A stretch of DNA of 54,612 nucleotides from JBBCJR01 sp037190805 (GCA_037190805.1 JBBCJR010000011.1:1-54612); one strand, 5' to 3'. Counted from the first letter of the stretch, positions 34,989-44,414 are shown. Program-made: numbers and translations. The notes: generated by a model not told the origin, from the letters alone.

Positions 34989-37900
34989 CTACGCAGCAAT
35001 CTCGGCCGCAACCGATGAGAAATACGACGGATAGGCCGCCAGTGCCGGAAACATTGCCTCATGCCGACAGGCTGTGCGTACCCCATCTCGGTCACGCACA
35101 TTGTTCCACAAGAACGACAGGAAGTTTGCTACCACGCGGTCGGCAAAACCCGACTCCATGAAGGCGATAGCGGCTGGATCGCTGTGCCCGTATTTGATTT
35201 GCTTCTGGAGCCTAGAGAAGCCGTTGAAGAGGTTTTCGTCCATCGGCTCGGCGAGGTCGGAAAGGGAGGCGGTGATCATCGCCAAGTCATAGGCAAAGGC
35301 CCCCTCGCAAAGGGCAACAGCGTCCTCGACGGTGGCATGATCGCCGCTGACCCGGATGCCCAGCGCCGCCATCTTCGCATGGATATGGTGGAAGGGGCGG
35401 CCTGCGACCCAGTCCGCCAGTGCTTCGGGCAAAAAGCCATCGTCGGACAACGATCGGATGGAGGGGGCCGAGTTCCAGGATATGATCTTCTCGCCCGCCA
35501 CTTGCAGTAACTGGTCTGCCTCGATCGCAGCCCGAAGCTCCGCTGCATTCTCGACAAGCCAAGCCTGTAGCTCGGCGATGATCGCTGGCGGCAGCGGTGA
35601 CTTCCGGATCACGGCCCGCTGGTCGCCGTCGGTGTTCGCAGCGATGGCGGCAGCGATCATCTGGAAAACATCGACGAGAGCAGGGCGAACCTCCTCGGGT
35701 GCCAGATGATAGGCCAGCGTGTGCGAGGCGAGGTCGGAAACACGATCCTGACCTTCCTCTTCCAGAAAGGTCATATTCGCGACGAGAAATGCCGCGATGG
35801 CCTGGATAGCCCGTGCCCGACGTTCGATAAATTTTCGAAACTCTGCTGCGCTGATGTTCGGCTGTATATTGAGCGCTTCCTGCACCACCGCCTCAATCCG
35901 GGCCTGATCCGCGAAAGCCAGGTCAAGCCATTGAGGTTGAATTGGTTGGACTACCGGCGGCGCGTCTTTCTGCCGCTGCTCGTAATCGTCGAACAGGTTG
36001 AGGATGCTGCTTTTGGTGGGCTCTGACTTGGAGGCGTCCAGCAGCTCCTTTGCCTCATTCCAGCGCCACCGGTTTCTATAGTCGTTGCGCTGATCGAATA
36101 TCGACGGAGTTGCAAAGATCACGCTTCCCTCGGTGTGCATTCCGGCGCGGCCCGCCCGACCCATCAGGTTTTGGAAGTCGCGCACCATGATGCTCTCCGC
36201 ACTTTGGCGCGTGGACGTGACAATCAGGTACTTCAGAGGGAAATTGACGCCCTGCGCGAGCGTGGAGGTGCAGACCACAAATTTGGCCAAACCCACCTTC
36301 ATGGCATGCTCGATCGATAGCCTGAGGCCTTGGGGCGTGTCCGCATGATGGGCGAATATCCCCAGGAGCGCCGCATTAGTCGCCACCGCATCGGGTCCCA
36401 GATGTGCTTCGGAAAGACTTCTGAGTTTTTCGACCTCCTCCGCATTCGACACATCGACGGGCTTCGGCAGATTTGCGCCACGATCAAAGATGTCGACGGC
36501 ACGCCGACAGACGGTCATCACGCTATCTTTCTTGCCGCAGAAGACCGCGACGCTCCCGTTGCCGACGACGTAGAGCCCGAGAAACAAACCAACTTCGCCG
36601 CCCTTCGATTTTTCAGGAAACCGTCGGACCTTTGTCTCTTTCCCGCGAAGGTTCAGGGGGAAGTCGTCGATGATGCGAGGAACCCAAAATTCGCCTTCTT
36701 CAGGATTAGTCGGGCTCACATATTCGAGTCGTCCTCTGGCATCCTGCCAGCTCGCAAAAGCTATGCTTTTCGACGTAGGGAGCAGCCCCGCGCCGTCAAT
36801 AACGGCTTCCGCGTCTCCAACCAGCCATTCCGCGACGGCGTTGGCGTTCCCGATCACCGCGGAAATCAGAATGACCTGCGTCGCTTCCGGCAGCGTCAAT
36901 TTCAGGGACGTGAGGAGAAGCTCATACGTCGGCCCGCGCGTGAGGCCATCAAATTGATGGCCCTCGTCGTAGATGACGAGGCCGATGCGATCGACCAGCT
37001 CCGGCGCGCGGCGCAGCATGTAAAGCAGCTTCTCTGGCGTCACGATCAGCACCGTGTTCACCGCAAGAATTTGCTCTAGCTGGATATCGAATTGAAAAGA
37101 GTCCGAAGCCTCGTCCAGACGGATGGGTTCTCCGGCAAATGCCGTCACAAGATCGCCTCTGATGTCGTGACAGAGCGAGCGATAGGGGGCGACGATCACG
37201 GCCAGCGACGCCCGCTGCGACAAAAAGGCCGAGCGGATTATCAATTCTGTTGCTCGGGTTTTACCCGCGCTCGTCGGCATTTGAATGACGGCGGAGCGGC
37301 CTTGCAGCAGGCCTGCGGAGGCAATTCGTTGTTGGGCAGGCCACAGTTCAATCGGGAAATGAGATTTTTCGAGTGCAGGTTGCCACGCGGCAGCATCAAG
37401 ACCCGACGCTTCAGGCAGGATTGTGCGTGATGCGTTTCGGAGCTTGGTTGCACAGACTGCGGCTGTCAAATCCGCGTAGAGCAGCTCGCGGGGCGAGCCG
37501 TTTTGATAGGCGACTTCCCGGAGAGCGTCGCAAGCGGCGGACACCTCAGGCACGCCAGATGCGAAAGTTATGAAACCGTTCATGCCGGCGAGGACAGCAT
37601 TCACCCGATCGGAGCCCGCATCGATCGGCGAAAAGTCGTTGAGCAAAATTTGATAGACCAGTCGGGCCAGTCCGGCGGCAAAGTCCGGGGGCGGCGGTTC
37701 CATCTTTTTGACGATGACAGTCGCGTTTCCGACGCTGTTGTTGAGATAATAGGCGCTTGCGCAAAGCAGCGAGAACTCGACCGAAATTGTCTCGTCGAGA
37801 TCGGCATTCAGGTAAGCGTCGAAGAACGTTGAAGCGAAGCGAAGACCTTCCGATACGGAAAGCTCTTCGCCATCCCAGCTCACCGGCTCGACATCCGGAT

Positions 37901-38105
37901 TGAACCCTTCCAGGCCGTCGGCTTCGCGAAACTGATCTGCGGTGACGGCGGCCACGTCACCGAGGATGCCAACTGCCAGATCGAATAGCGTCGATGGGTC
38001 CCGGTACAGCTCAATGAAATCCTCCGGGGCGACGCGGAACTCGTGCATTTTCGCCCGCGCCCGCGTTGTGGAGAGCACCCTGGTCGCGGTTGCTCTAGGC
38101 TTCAT
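34989..38105 (-). CDS. hamB: Hachiman defence helicase HamB
   Basis: A 1038-residue superfamily-2 helicase of the Hachiman type. A helical N-terminal region of about 240 residues precedes the helicase core: Q-motif-like PIELWPAQQR, Walker A PTSAGKT (277-283), DEGH box (380-383), motif III SAVIGNA (415-421), motif V TSTLAQGVNFP (613-623) and motif VI QNLMGRAGRAG (645-655). About 380 mostly helical residues follow. In known Hachiman systems HamB surveys DNA and releases HamA when it meets damaged or phage DNA. ATG38105 overlaps the hamA stop by 11 nt and fits coupling; ATG38135 would overlap by 41 nt. Confidence 0.87.
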   Translation of the reverse strand: MKPRATATRVLSTTRARAKMHEFRVAPEDFIELYRDPSTLFDLAVGILGDVAAVTADQFREADGLEGFNPDVEPVSWDGEELSVSEGLRFASTFFDAYLNADLDETISVEFSLLCASAYYLNNSVGNATVIVKKMEPPPPDFAAGLARLVYQILLNDFSPIDAGSDRVNAVLAGMNGFITFASGVPEVSAACDALREVAYQNGSPRELLYADLTAAVCATKLRNASRTILPEASGLDAAAWQPALEKSHFPIELWPAQQRIASAGLLQGRSAVIQMPTSAGKTRATELIIRSAFLSQRASLAVIVAPYRSLCHDIRGDLVTAFAGEPIRLDEASDSFQFDIQLEQILAVNTVLIVTPEKLLYMLRRAPELVDRIGLVIYDEGHQFDGLTRGPTYELLLTSLKLTLPEATQVILISAVIGNANAVAEWLVGDAEAVIDGAGLLPTSKSIAFASWQDARGRLEYVSPTNPEEGEFWVPRIIDDFPLNLRGKETKVRRFPEKSKGGEVGLFLGLYVVGNGSVAVFCGKKDSVMTVCRRAVDIFDRGANLPKPVDVSNAEEVEKLRSLSEAHLGPDAVATNAALLGIFAHHADTPQGLRLSIEHAMKVGLAKFVVCTSTLAQGVNFPLKYLIVTSTRQSAESIMVRDFQNLMGRAGRAGMHTEGSVIFATPSIFDQRNDYRNRWRWNEAKELLDASKSEPTKSSILNLFDDYEQRQKDAPPVVQPIQPQWLDLAFADQARIEAVVQEALNIQPNISAAEFRKFIERRARAIQAIAAFLVANMTFLEEEGQDRVSDLASHTLAYHLAPEEVRPALVDVFQMIAAAIAANTDGDQRAVIRKSPLPPAIIAELQAWLVENAAELRAAIEADQLLQVAGEKIISWNSAPSIRSLSDDGFLPEALADWVAGRPFHHIHAKMAALGIRVSGDHATVEDAVALCEGAFAYDLAMITASLSDLAEPMDENLFNGFSRLQKQIKYGHSDPAAIAFMESGFADRVVANFLSFLWNNVRDRDGVRTACRHEAMFPALAAYPSYFSSVAAEIAA

Positions 38106-38910
38106 TAGCCGCCCTTTCGTAAAGGGCTTGGACAAGTTGCATCAGGGAGGGTCCCTTGATGACGAGCAGCCGCAGGTTTGCCGCGTTCTTGTGTCCGGTC
38201 GCGTCAGTCTCCTCCAGCTTCGTTGTCGCGAGGACATCGATGTCCAACACTGCGGCTGCCCCGTTGATGCGACGGAAGGGCCGCTCGGTTTCGTTCTGGA
38301 ATCGCTGGACGGCCTCGACCTGAGCGGTCTCCCCGCGCACCAGAAGGCGCTGCTTCATCGCATTCAGCGTCATGGCTTCGCGAAGGTGGTCCTTCATCGA
38401 GTCCGTGATCGCGTCTTGAAGCCGATTGCTTTTTGTCGCTGACAGCCCGGACTTTGACTCGAAGATGTAAAGCTCGTCGTTCGCGTTTTCGCCTTGGCTA
38501 TTCGCAAACTTGAAGCCGACGATGTCGCAGCCCTTGGTGGAGTCCTGTCGATTCCAGCGATCCTGATACCGAAGCTCCCGAGGGCACCAATATCCCAATA
38601 TGAACTCGATAAAGTCGGCGACCAGTATCTCGCCAAAGTCACCTGACCGAAGGCTCGGGCCGGGTGCCACCTTCGCATCGGGAAACAATATCGTGTTGAG
38701 AAACTCGGCCTTGCTTTTTCCGGTGCCGTCCACGAGTGCCGGAAGATCAGCGTCAGCGCAGTAATGATGTCGGAAATGTGCCGACCACGCCGAGAGAACG
38801 GCCTGGTCATCAACGGGATCGAGTTCCCAGATTTGGATTTCTTGCCCGCATGCCGTCTGTCGACGTTCACCCGTGTCCTTGATCCAACCTATGTGCGGCG
38901 GCGCAGCCAC
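38095..38910 (-). CDS. hamA: Hachiman defence nuclease HamA (DUF1837)
   Basis: A 271-residue DUF1837 protein with a PD-(D/E)xK nuclease centre: E94 (GDFGEILVADFIEF), D129 (KGCDIVGFK) and E151-x-K153 (LYIFESKSG). All catalytic positions look intact. In characterised Hachiman systems HamA is held inactive by HamB and degrades DNA upon triggering, protecting the population from phage. GTG38910 has GAGG 10 nt upstream. TTG38919 would add three residues and has poorer spacing. It is co-directional with hamB (overlap) and with the NERD-NTPase gene 134 bp upstream. Confidence 0.87.
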   Translation of the reverse strand: MAAPPHIGWIKDTGERRQTACGQEIQIWELDPVDDQAVLSAWSAHFRHHYCADADLPALVDGTGKSKAEFLNTILFPDAKVAPGPSLRSGDFGEILVADFIEFILGYWCPRELRYQDRWNRQDSTKGCDIVGFKFANSQGENANDELYIFESKSGLSATKSNRLQDAITDSMKDHLREAMTLNAMKQRLLVRGETAQVEAVQRFQNETERPFRRINGAAAVLDIDVLATTKLEETDATGHKNAANLRLLVIKGPSLMQLVQALYERAANEA

Positions 38911-39044
38911 TTCCTTCAAACCTCAAATCTAGATGCCGTGTCATAACCAGATATTATACAGCGGCTCCGTGGTTGACTACGATGGAATGGAGCGAATACG
39001 GCCACAGAATTGCGTCGGAATTTCAGGGTTATAACCGGATTTCC

Positions 39045-42000
39045 TCACTTTGGCCGACGCGTTTCGATCGCGCGCAGCGTTGATACGGATGCGCGGCCTA
39101 ATTCGCTGTCATCGCGCCACATCTCGATCAGAGCCTTGTCGGTCGAGCGCCCAACATGCTCCAGGCAGTGGAAAGCGAACTGACGATGGCGCTTGGCGAG
39201 GTCGCGTCCGCCCTCATGCTTGAAAATCGACTGCGGTGCATAATTCGGGCCGATGACGGCCAATGCCAGCGAACGCAGGCCGTCCGCGCATTTGCCCAGA
39301 AAATCGACACTTGCGTCGCCACCGAGATATCTCGACTCTTTGACCAGACGAAAAACGACGTCCATTGCGGCCCCATCGTCTGCCGACCGAAAAGCAGCCC
39401 ACAAAGCATCGATCTGCGCTTGCCCCGGCACGACCGGCATATTCAGGGCATAAAGCAGCGATCGAGTCCCGTGCCACGCGCGGAGCGCGGCGCTAACGGC
39501 ATCATCCTCAATTTGCTGCAAAGGGGCCTCTAGCTGGGCGAGCTGTCCGATCGCCTCGCAAAAGACCGCGACGGCAGACTGGGTCGAGACCGTCTCCGTC
39601 ATTGGCGCAAAGCTGAACGGATGCAGGAAGGGGATTGCCTGCTCCGAGGATGCACGCCCCAAGTCGCGAATGGCAAATTCCAGGGTCATCGAGTCTGCGC
39701 CTGGGTCAGCGATAGCGCGAATCAGGATGGCTGTTTTCGTCTCCGGCGAGATCCTCTCGAAAAACGCCTCGCAGAACTTGTCCTCTGCTGGATGATCGTA
39801 GGTCGAGCTATAAGCCGATCGGGCGCGATCGGCGATTTCCTTCGTCGGTTCCTGTGCGGCGATATCCTCTAAATCTTCGACGATAGACTCAACGGACAGT
39901 CCAAGCTCCAGCTCGCCAACCGCCGTGATGGCATCGACCAAGATTGTGTTCATCCAGGCATTATCCGAGAGATAGCCGACGAGAACGTCGTAGATCGCCG
40001 ACCTCTGGTCATCCGCGGCCGAGCGGCCTCCGAAATGGATGATGTCGAGAAGTTGTAGTCTCAAATGATAGATGCCCAGCTTCCAGACATGCGGGATCAA
40101 CTCCACCATCCTCGACGGCAGCGCGATATGCCGGTCAAGGCTGGCCCGATGCATCGAGAGCAGCAAAAAGATTTGCCCTGGTGTGAGGAACTCGAAGGTG
40201 TCCAGCTCCGCATTCAGATCGATATCGGTGGCGGGGTGCCCGCCGCCGATCCGGCCGTTCGTGATGTTATCAAGGAGCGACCGCAGGAGTGCGCCGCGCG
40301 CGGGATGAAACATCACGCCATAAACAGCCTCAAAGACCATTCCCGGCATGTTCCGTTTGAGATCCGGGTTTTCCGCGCGAAGACGGCGCGCCTCCGCCCA
40401 CAGATGCTCGTCCACATCAGCGATCATGGACATCACTTCATCATAGAGCCCGGCGTTTACCGCCGTTGAAAGCGCATGTGCCGCCATCAATTCGGGCTCC
40501 GTCAAATCGAATGTCTCCGGAAGCGTGAACTCGGCGCGATGCGGCGTTTCCTGCCCGTCCAAAGGAAGGGTGAAAATCGACAGGCTGTAGGCAACCTTGA
40601 TCTTATCGATCACATCCCGGCAGCGATCCTGAACAAGTCTGCGGGCGACGCCGCCGCAGCGACCATAAAGGGCCGCGTCGATCATCGTCGATGCTATCTT
40701 ATTGTCGAGCAGAAGGGCTGTTTCGCTCGAAAGGCTTGCCCCGCCCAGAAAAAATTCCCTCAGTTCCGCGTTTATGGGGCGCTCGGCCAATCGCACCAAA
40801 TCTGCCGCATCCTGTGCGTGCCGGATGAGATGATCCGCCGCGAAATAATCGGCGATCAGGTCGTGGCGAAACCTGACAAGGCCGCCGCTTGTGATCAGGA
40901 TGGAAGAGCGTTCGGCTTCCTCGGCCAATGCCTTTCCCGATATGGTGACGCCCGCTGTTCGATCCAGCATGCGTGCGGCGACATGCGCTGGCAGTTGGGT
41001 TGTGTATTCGCCCCGCATGTCATGTGCCATGCGGGCGAGGCCAGCATGCAGCTCCGTCCGGTGCTGGCTATCGGGCAGCCGACCGAGAGTAAAGGCATTA
41101 TAAAGTTGAAAGCGGCCATCGACCTTGCCGCCCATTGCAAGGGTTTCGGCCAGTACGGTCGCATCTTGAGCGCTGCTGACGACTTCTAAAATCGAGGCTT
41201 CGGTTTCTGTCAGAGGCCGACCGATGTGGGCCTCGGTGATCAGCCGTCGCCGAACGTCAGTGGGTTGGACAAGTTCGAACACGATCCCTTGCAGGCTCGC
41301 TGGCAGGTCAGGAAGTTGCTGACCCGTCATGAAGAGTCCGACCCCGTACCGCAGCGACGCAGTCTGCAAAGCGGCCAGCAAATCCGGTCGTCGACCGGCG
41401 GGGCATTCGTTGAGCGCATCGACGCAGATCAACACGCGTGATCCGGCTCTCGCCGCCGAACGCATCAGCTTGAGAAACGGCACGGTGGTCGACCGCGCGA
41501 CGGCTTGTTGCAGCAACAACAGTAATGATTTCTCGAAATCGCGGGCAGCAATCGGGATTGGAACAACGCCACTGCGCGCGGCTTCAACAATCAGCCTGGC
41601 ATTAAGGTGGGTCTTCCCAACGCCGGACGGGCCAACCAGATGCACATGGTTGCCCTGTTCAAGGAGCGGCAATAGGGGCGGCAGGGGACAAATTTGCTCG
41701 TCTAGGCGGATTTCCGCCTCCACATGCGGGCCGATGTTGAGCGTTGCGAGTTGAAGGCAGTTCGAAAGATATTCGCCGACGGCCTTCCGGTCATCGGCAG
41801 TGGCAAGCAGCCCCTCGGCAGTCAGCCTCAATCGATCGGCAATGCCAACCCATGTCTCTAGCGGAAGTCGAACGCTGGCAGCGGACCTTAGGTGGGTGGC
41901 CAGTGCGTCAAATCCGCCAATCCCAAGTTTGTGATTAGAAGCGGGCAAGGACGAACCCGCCGGAGTCTCGGGGAAAATGCAGAGGAATCCCGATACGGCG

Positions 42001-42380
42001 ACGCGCGTGTCTCCGGCAAAATCAGGCACCTTCCGCAAGAGGTCGGACACGGCAAATCTGTTATTCAGCGCTTGGGAGTAGGGGGTGCCGACCGGCCGTC
42101 GTATCCAACCGTCGACAAGATGCCACTCGCCATTCTCGGAGCCTTCGACAGCAGGTCGATAGCCTTTTACCTCCACCACCACGCATCGGCGTTCAGTGCA
42201 AATGACGAAATCAACCTGACGGTTGTCCCTGCCCACCTCGAAATTCGCGAAGATGACGGCGTCTTCGCCGTTAGATTCAAGATGGCGTCGCAGACGCCGC
42301 AGAAAATCGCGTTCTGTGCTGTTATCGATCGCTGCGCCATAAAAGACGCGAATATGTGCCGTCGCGCGGGTTTCTGTCAT
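39045..42380 (-). CDS. NERD-nuclease / NACHT-STAND-like NTPase, candidate defence protein
   Basis: A 1111-residue protein with a modular immune-receptor layout. Residues 1-130 form a NERD (nuclease-related) domain with a PD-(D/E)xK set: E23, D57 (RQVDFVI) and E70-x-K72 (VVEVKGYR). Residues 240-530 form an ATPase with Walker A GPSGVGKT (250-257), Walker B VLICVDALNEC (316-326) and a winged-helix-like VRFRHDLIADYFAADHL that is typical of NACHT/STAND proteins. The last 580 residues are helical and repeat-like, the usual sensor position. It stands on the same strand just upstream of hamA-hamB. Phage sensing with NERD cleavage of nucleic acid is an inference. I do not recognise this exact architecture as a named system. 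Confidence 0.7.
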   Translation of the reverse strand: MTETRATAHIRVFYGAAIDNSTERDFLRRLRRHLESNGEDAVIFANFEVGRDNRQVDFVICTERRCVVVEVKGYRPAVEGSENGEWHLVDGWIRRPVGTPYSQALNNRFAVSDLLRKVPDFAGDTRVAVSGFLCIFPETPAGSSLPASNHKLGIGGFDALATHLRSAASVRLPLETWVGIADRLRLTAEGLLATADDRKAVGEYLSNCLQLATLNIGPHVEAEIRLDEQICPLPPLLPLLEQGNHVHLVGPSGVGKTHLNARLIVEAARSGVVPIPIAARDFEKSLLLLLQQAVARSTTVPFLKLMRSAARAGSRVLICVDALNECPAGRRPDLLAALQTASLRYGVGLFMTGQQLPDLPASLQGIVFELVQPTDVRRRLITEAHIGRPLTETEASILEVVSSAQDATVLAETLAMGGKVDGRFQLYNAFTLGRLPDSQHRTELHAGLARMAHDMRGEYTTQLPAHVAARMLDRTAGVTISGKALAEEAERSSILITSGGLVRFRHDLIADYFAADHLIRHAQDAADLVRLAERPINAELREFFLGGASLSSETALLLDNKIASTMIDAALYGRCGGVARRLVQDRCRDVIDKIKVAYSLSIFTLPLDGQETPHRAEFTLPETFDLTEPELMAAHALSTAVNAGLYDEVMSMIADVDEHLWAEARRLRAENPDLKRNMPGMVFEAVYGVMFHPARGALLRSLLDNITNGRIGGGHPATDIDLNAELDTFEFLTPGQIFLLLSMHRASLDRHIALPSRMVELIPHVWKLGIYHLRLQLLDIIHFGGRSAADDQRSAIYDVLVGYLSDNAWMNTILVDAITAVGELELGLSVESIVEDLEDIAAQEPTKEIADRARSAYSSTYDHPAEDKFCEAFFERISPETKTAILIRAIADPGADSMTLEFAIRDLGRASSEQAIPFLHPFSFAPMTETVSTQSAVAVFCEAIGQLAQLEAPLQQIEDDAVSAALRAWHGTRSLLYALNMPVVPGQAQIDALWAAFRSADDGAAMDVVFRLVKESRYLGGDASVDFLGKCADGLRSLALAVIGPNYAPQSIFKHEGGRDLAKRHRQFAFHCLEHVGRSTDKALIEMWRDDSELGRASVSTLRAIETRRPK

Positions 42381-42466
42381 CAGAATATGACTAGATTTTA
42401 GCCCAATTATTCCTGGTCAAAAGGACGCAAAACAACGTATTGCATAACCATTCCTGTTTCCAGCGA

Positions 42467-43096
42467 TTACCAAGAGCCTGTCGCCACGTTCGTGGGCAGC
42501 TTGAGATTGGTCACTTCGCCGAGATCATTGATCATCGCGAAGGTGGGTAGCTGCTTGCCCTTCGGTGTGCCAAACCACGTTTCGGCGACATGGATCAGAT
42601 CAGAATTGGCCGCACGCTTGCCGAATCTTTCGAGCAGCTCGTGAGTGAGTTCACGGCTCGGTAGGGTGATGAAATCACCGGTGACGTGCAGACTGTCCAG
42701 ATCGTCCGCCTCGCTCGCGATCAGTCGTTGCAGCATCTTGCGCGGGAGGGCCGTATCGCCCAGCAGGTCTGCAAATGACTCCGGGAAGATCGGGGCCATG
42801 AAGTCGATGATGTGGGTCTCGGTCTGGACCCACATGTGGAAGCCATCGGAGTCCGCGATGATCCGGCCGCCTTCGTCACGGCCGAAAAAGGCGATCTTCG
42901 GTTCGTTACTGACACAGAGCGCGAGATTACCGGCCACCGCCGTCGCCGGGATTTTGTACCTCGTCTCCAAAATATAGGCCCCGAAGACGGCGAAGAAGAT
43001 GCAGGACCGCTCGGCGGTGCCGAGACCCTCGATCACGCCACGCGCCACCTGATGGATGCGGTTATATTCGCCGAGGGTGAGGAGGAACTTCTTCAT
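42467..43096 (-). CDS. DUF2026-like protein with Cys-His-Asp set
   Basis: A 209-residue protein of unknown function that looks, from memory, like the DUF2026 family. Three residues stand out: C32 in RSCIFFAVFGAYIL at the start of a helix, H87 in DGFHMWVQTE and D98 in HIIDFMAP. That order and spacing is the one used by papain- and transglutaminase-like enzymes, so a cysteine peptidase or amidase/acyltransferase activity is possible. It is on the same strand as the NERD-NTPase, 86 bp upstream of it, and may belong to the same transcript. No strong ribosome-binding site is seen before ATG43096. Confidence 0.6.
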   Translation of the reverse strand: MKKFLLTLGEYNRIHQVARGVIEGLGTAERSCIFFAVFGAYILETRYKIPATAVAGNLALCVSNEPKIAFFGRDEGGRIIADSDGFHMWVQTETHIIDFMAPIFPESFADLLGDTALPRKMLQRLIASEADDLDSLHVTGDFITLPSRELTHELLERFGKRAANSDLIHVAETWFGTPKGKQLPTFAMINDLGEVTNLKLPTNVATGSW

Positions 43097-43162
43097 TTGA
43101 ACCTGCGGTGACGGATCGGTTGGGTCGATAGAGTTTTCTCAATCGCACGCGGAATCGCAAGG

Positions 43163-43345
43163 TTAGGCGGAGGGCGAGCCGCCGACGCACGGGCGGTAGG
43201 CGCAGGCCGCATAGTTCTGGCTGCCATCATTGCACATCCGCTGCAAATGCGCCGTGCCCGAGCAGCATTGCGAGGCATCGAAGGAGGTGCCCCCTGTCGT
43301 CGTGCCGGAAAACTGCTCCGTGGTTCCGAACTTCGTTGCCGCCGG
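43163..43345 (-). pseudogene. Cys-rich small protein fragment without a start
   Basis: A 60-codon minus-strand open stretch with coding-like composition, closed upstream by a TAA and lacking any usable start before its last third. Its C-terminal half has six cysteines, including a CC pair, a MCNDGSQNYAAC segment and RPCVGG, suggestive of an exported disulfide-rich protein. Upstream, another frame continues with similar composition, so a frameshift may have split the gene. The remainder of 43097-43578 shows no gene. Confidence 0.3.
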
Positions 43346-43578
43346 TTAAGCTGACAGCGCTGGGATTGTATGAGCAGCGACGAGCCGTGCACACCCCGAC
43401 AGTTTGAGCGCTCGGGAAATTTCCCTGAACAAGCGTCTGCTTTTGGAAAGCGTATCAGCGATGCTGGATGTCCGGACTTAAGGCGCGAAGCTGACACGCT
43501 GGCTCGCCATCAGGAGCGTCCACTATCCCAATCTACGCTCCTCAACAGCGGACCTTCTGGAGTGTCCAGCACCCCTCG

Positions 43579-43971
43579 CTAGGGCGTCTCGGCTACAGCC
43601 TCCATCGCCGCTTCTCGTGCCGCCTCTTCCATCAGATCGAGCGTCTCCTGAACTTCCGCTGATATTCTTTTGTCGTCATCGATCATCTGATTGAGGTCGG
43701 GCTTCCCATTGACGACGGGATAGAGACAGACCTTAAATTCCCGAACGGGCGTGCCGTAGACGTTTGCGACGTCGTAATTGATCGTCACCCGAACATGCTC
43801 CACCCCATCCTCCTTCGTCAGCCATCGATCGGCCGATATCCGCTTGTAGGTCGACGGTGCTTTCAGACCGACCAGGATATACGCCTCGCAGTCCGCGATC
43901 TCGGGCTGCAGCAAGTCGCAGCCCATCAACAGCGGCAGGAGCCCGAGGCTCAACCATCCCCGCCCCATCAT
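43579..43971 (-). CDS. Small lipoprotein of unknown function (second of pair)
   Basis: A 130-residue putative lipoprotein with signal MMGRGWLSLGLLPLLMGC and lipobox Cys18. The mature part holds a beta-rich core (HVRVTINYDVANVYGTPVREFKVC) and an acidic Ala-rich C-terminal helix. A further cysteine pair could form a disulfide. Its ATG overlaps the stop of the upstream lipoprotein (43968-43971), so the two are translated together and may interact. No family is recognised. Confidence 0.65.
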   Translation of the reverse strand: MMGRGWLSLGLLPLLMGCDLLQPEIADCEAYILVGLKAPSTYKRISADRWLTKEDGVEHVRVTINYDVANVYGTPVREFKVCLYPVVNGKPDLNQMIDDDKRISAEVQETLDLMEEAAREAAMEAVAETP

Positions 43972-44342
43972 TGCGGGTCCACGAACTGATTGAACACGAC
44001 CTTGAGGCCGGGGACCGACGGTATGCAGCCGAACATGCTCCCACAGCCCGCCGCGAACAGGATCGTATAGGTGCCATTACCATGGGCGACTTTGGTGATC
44101 GTGAACGCGGCGTCGGATGTATCCAGCGGACCCATGGTCTGGATCAGCGTGTCGGTCTGGGTCTGGATACGCCAGCGGGAGTTTTGTGCCACCCAGGCCA
44201 CGGCCCGCGACCATTTGGCGTCGCAGTCGGCGCCTTCGGTGCAGATCACATCACGCCGCGAGAGTTCCATCACCGCCGGGTCGGACGGAATCGTCGTGCA
44301 CCCGGCGAGCAGCCCCGCCAGACCAATCATTATCGATCGCAT
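43968..44342 (-). CDS. Small lipoprotein of unknown function (first of pair)
   Basis: A 124-residue putative lipoprotein with signal MRSIMIGLAGLLAGC and lipobox Cys15. The middle part (CTEGADCDAKWSRAVAWV) resembles small envelope lipoproteins of proteobacteria that carry a Cys pair and an amphipathic helix, and the C-terminal part is beta-rich. GGGGGAAG precedes the ATG. It is the first gene of a two-gene unit reading away from the inverted-repeat element at 44415-44563. Confidence 0.65.
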   Translation of the reverse strand: MRSIMIGLAGLLAGCTTIPSDPAVMELSRRDVICTEGADCDAKWSRAVAWVAQNSRWRIQTQTDTLIQTMGPLDTSDAAFTITKVAHGNGTYTILFAAGCGSMFGCIPSVPGLKVVFNQFVDPQ

Positions 44343-44414
44343 TGTAAACTTCCCCCAGCGAAGCGACTGCGGTGCGCCCCCGCTGTCGTCTTCACACCTG
44401 ATCCCTTGGTGATC

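Noticed and set aside
42381..42466. Toxin-antitoxin pair around the DUF2026-like gene
   Set aside because: The 86-bp gap holds no partner gene, and the neighbouring 1111-residue NTPase is not an antitoxin type.
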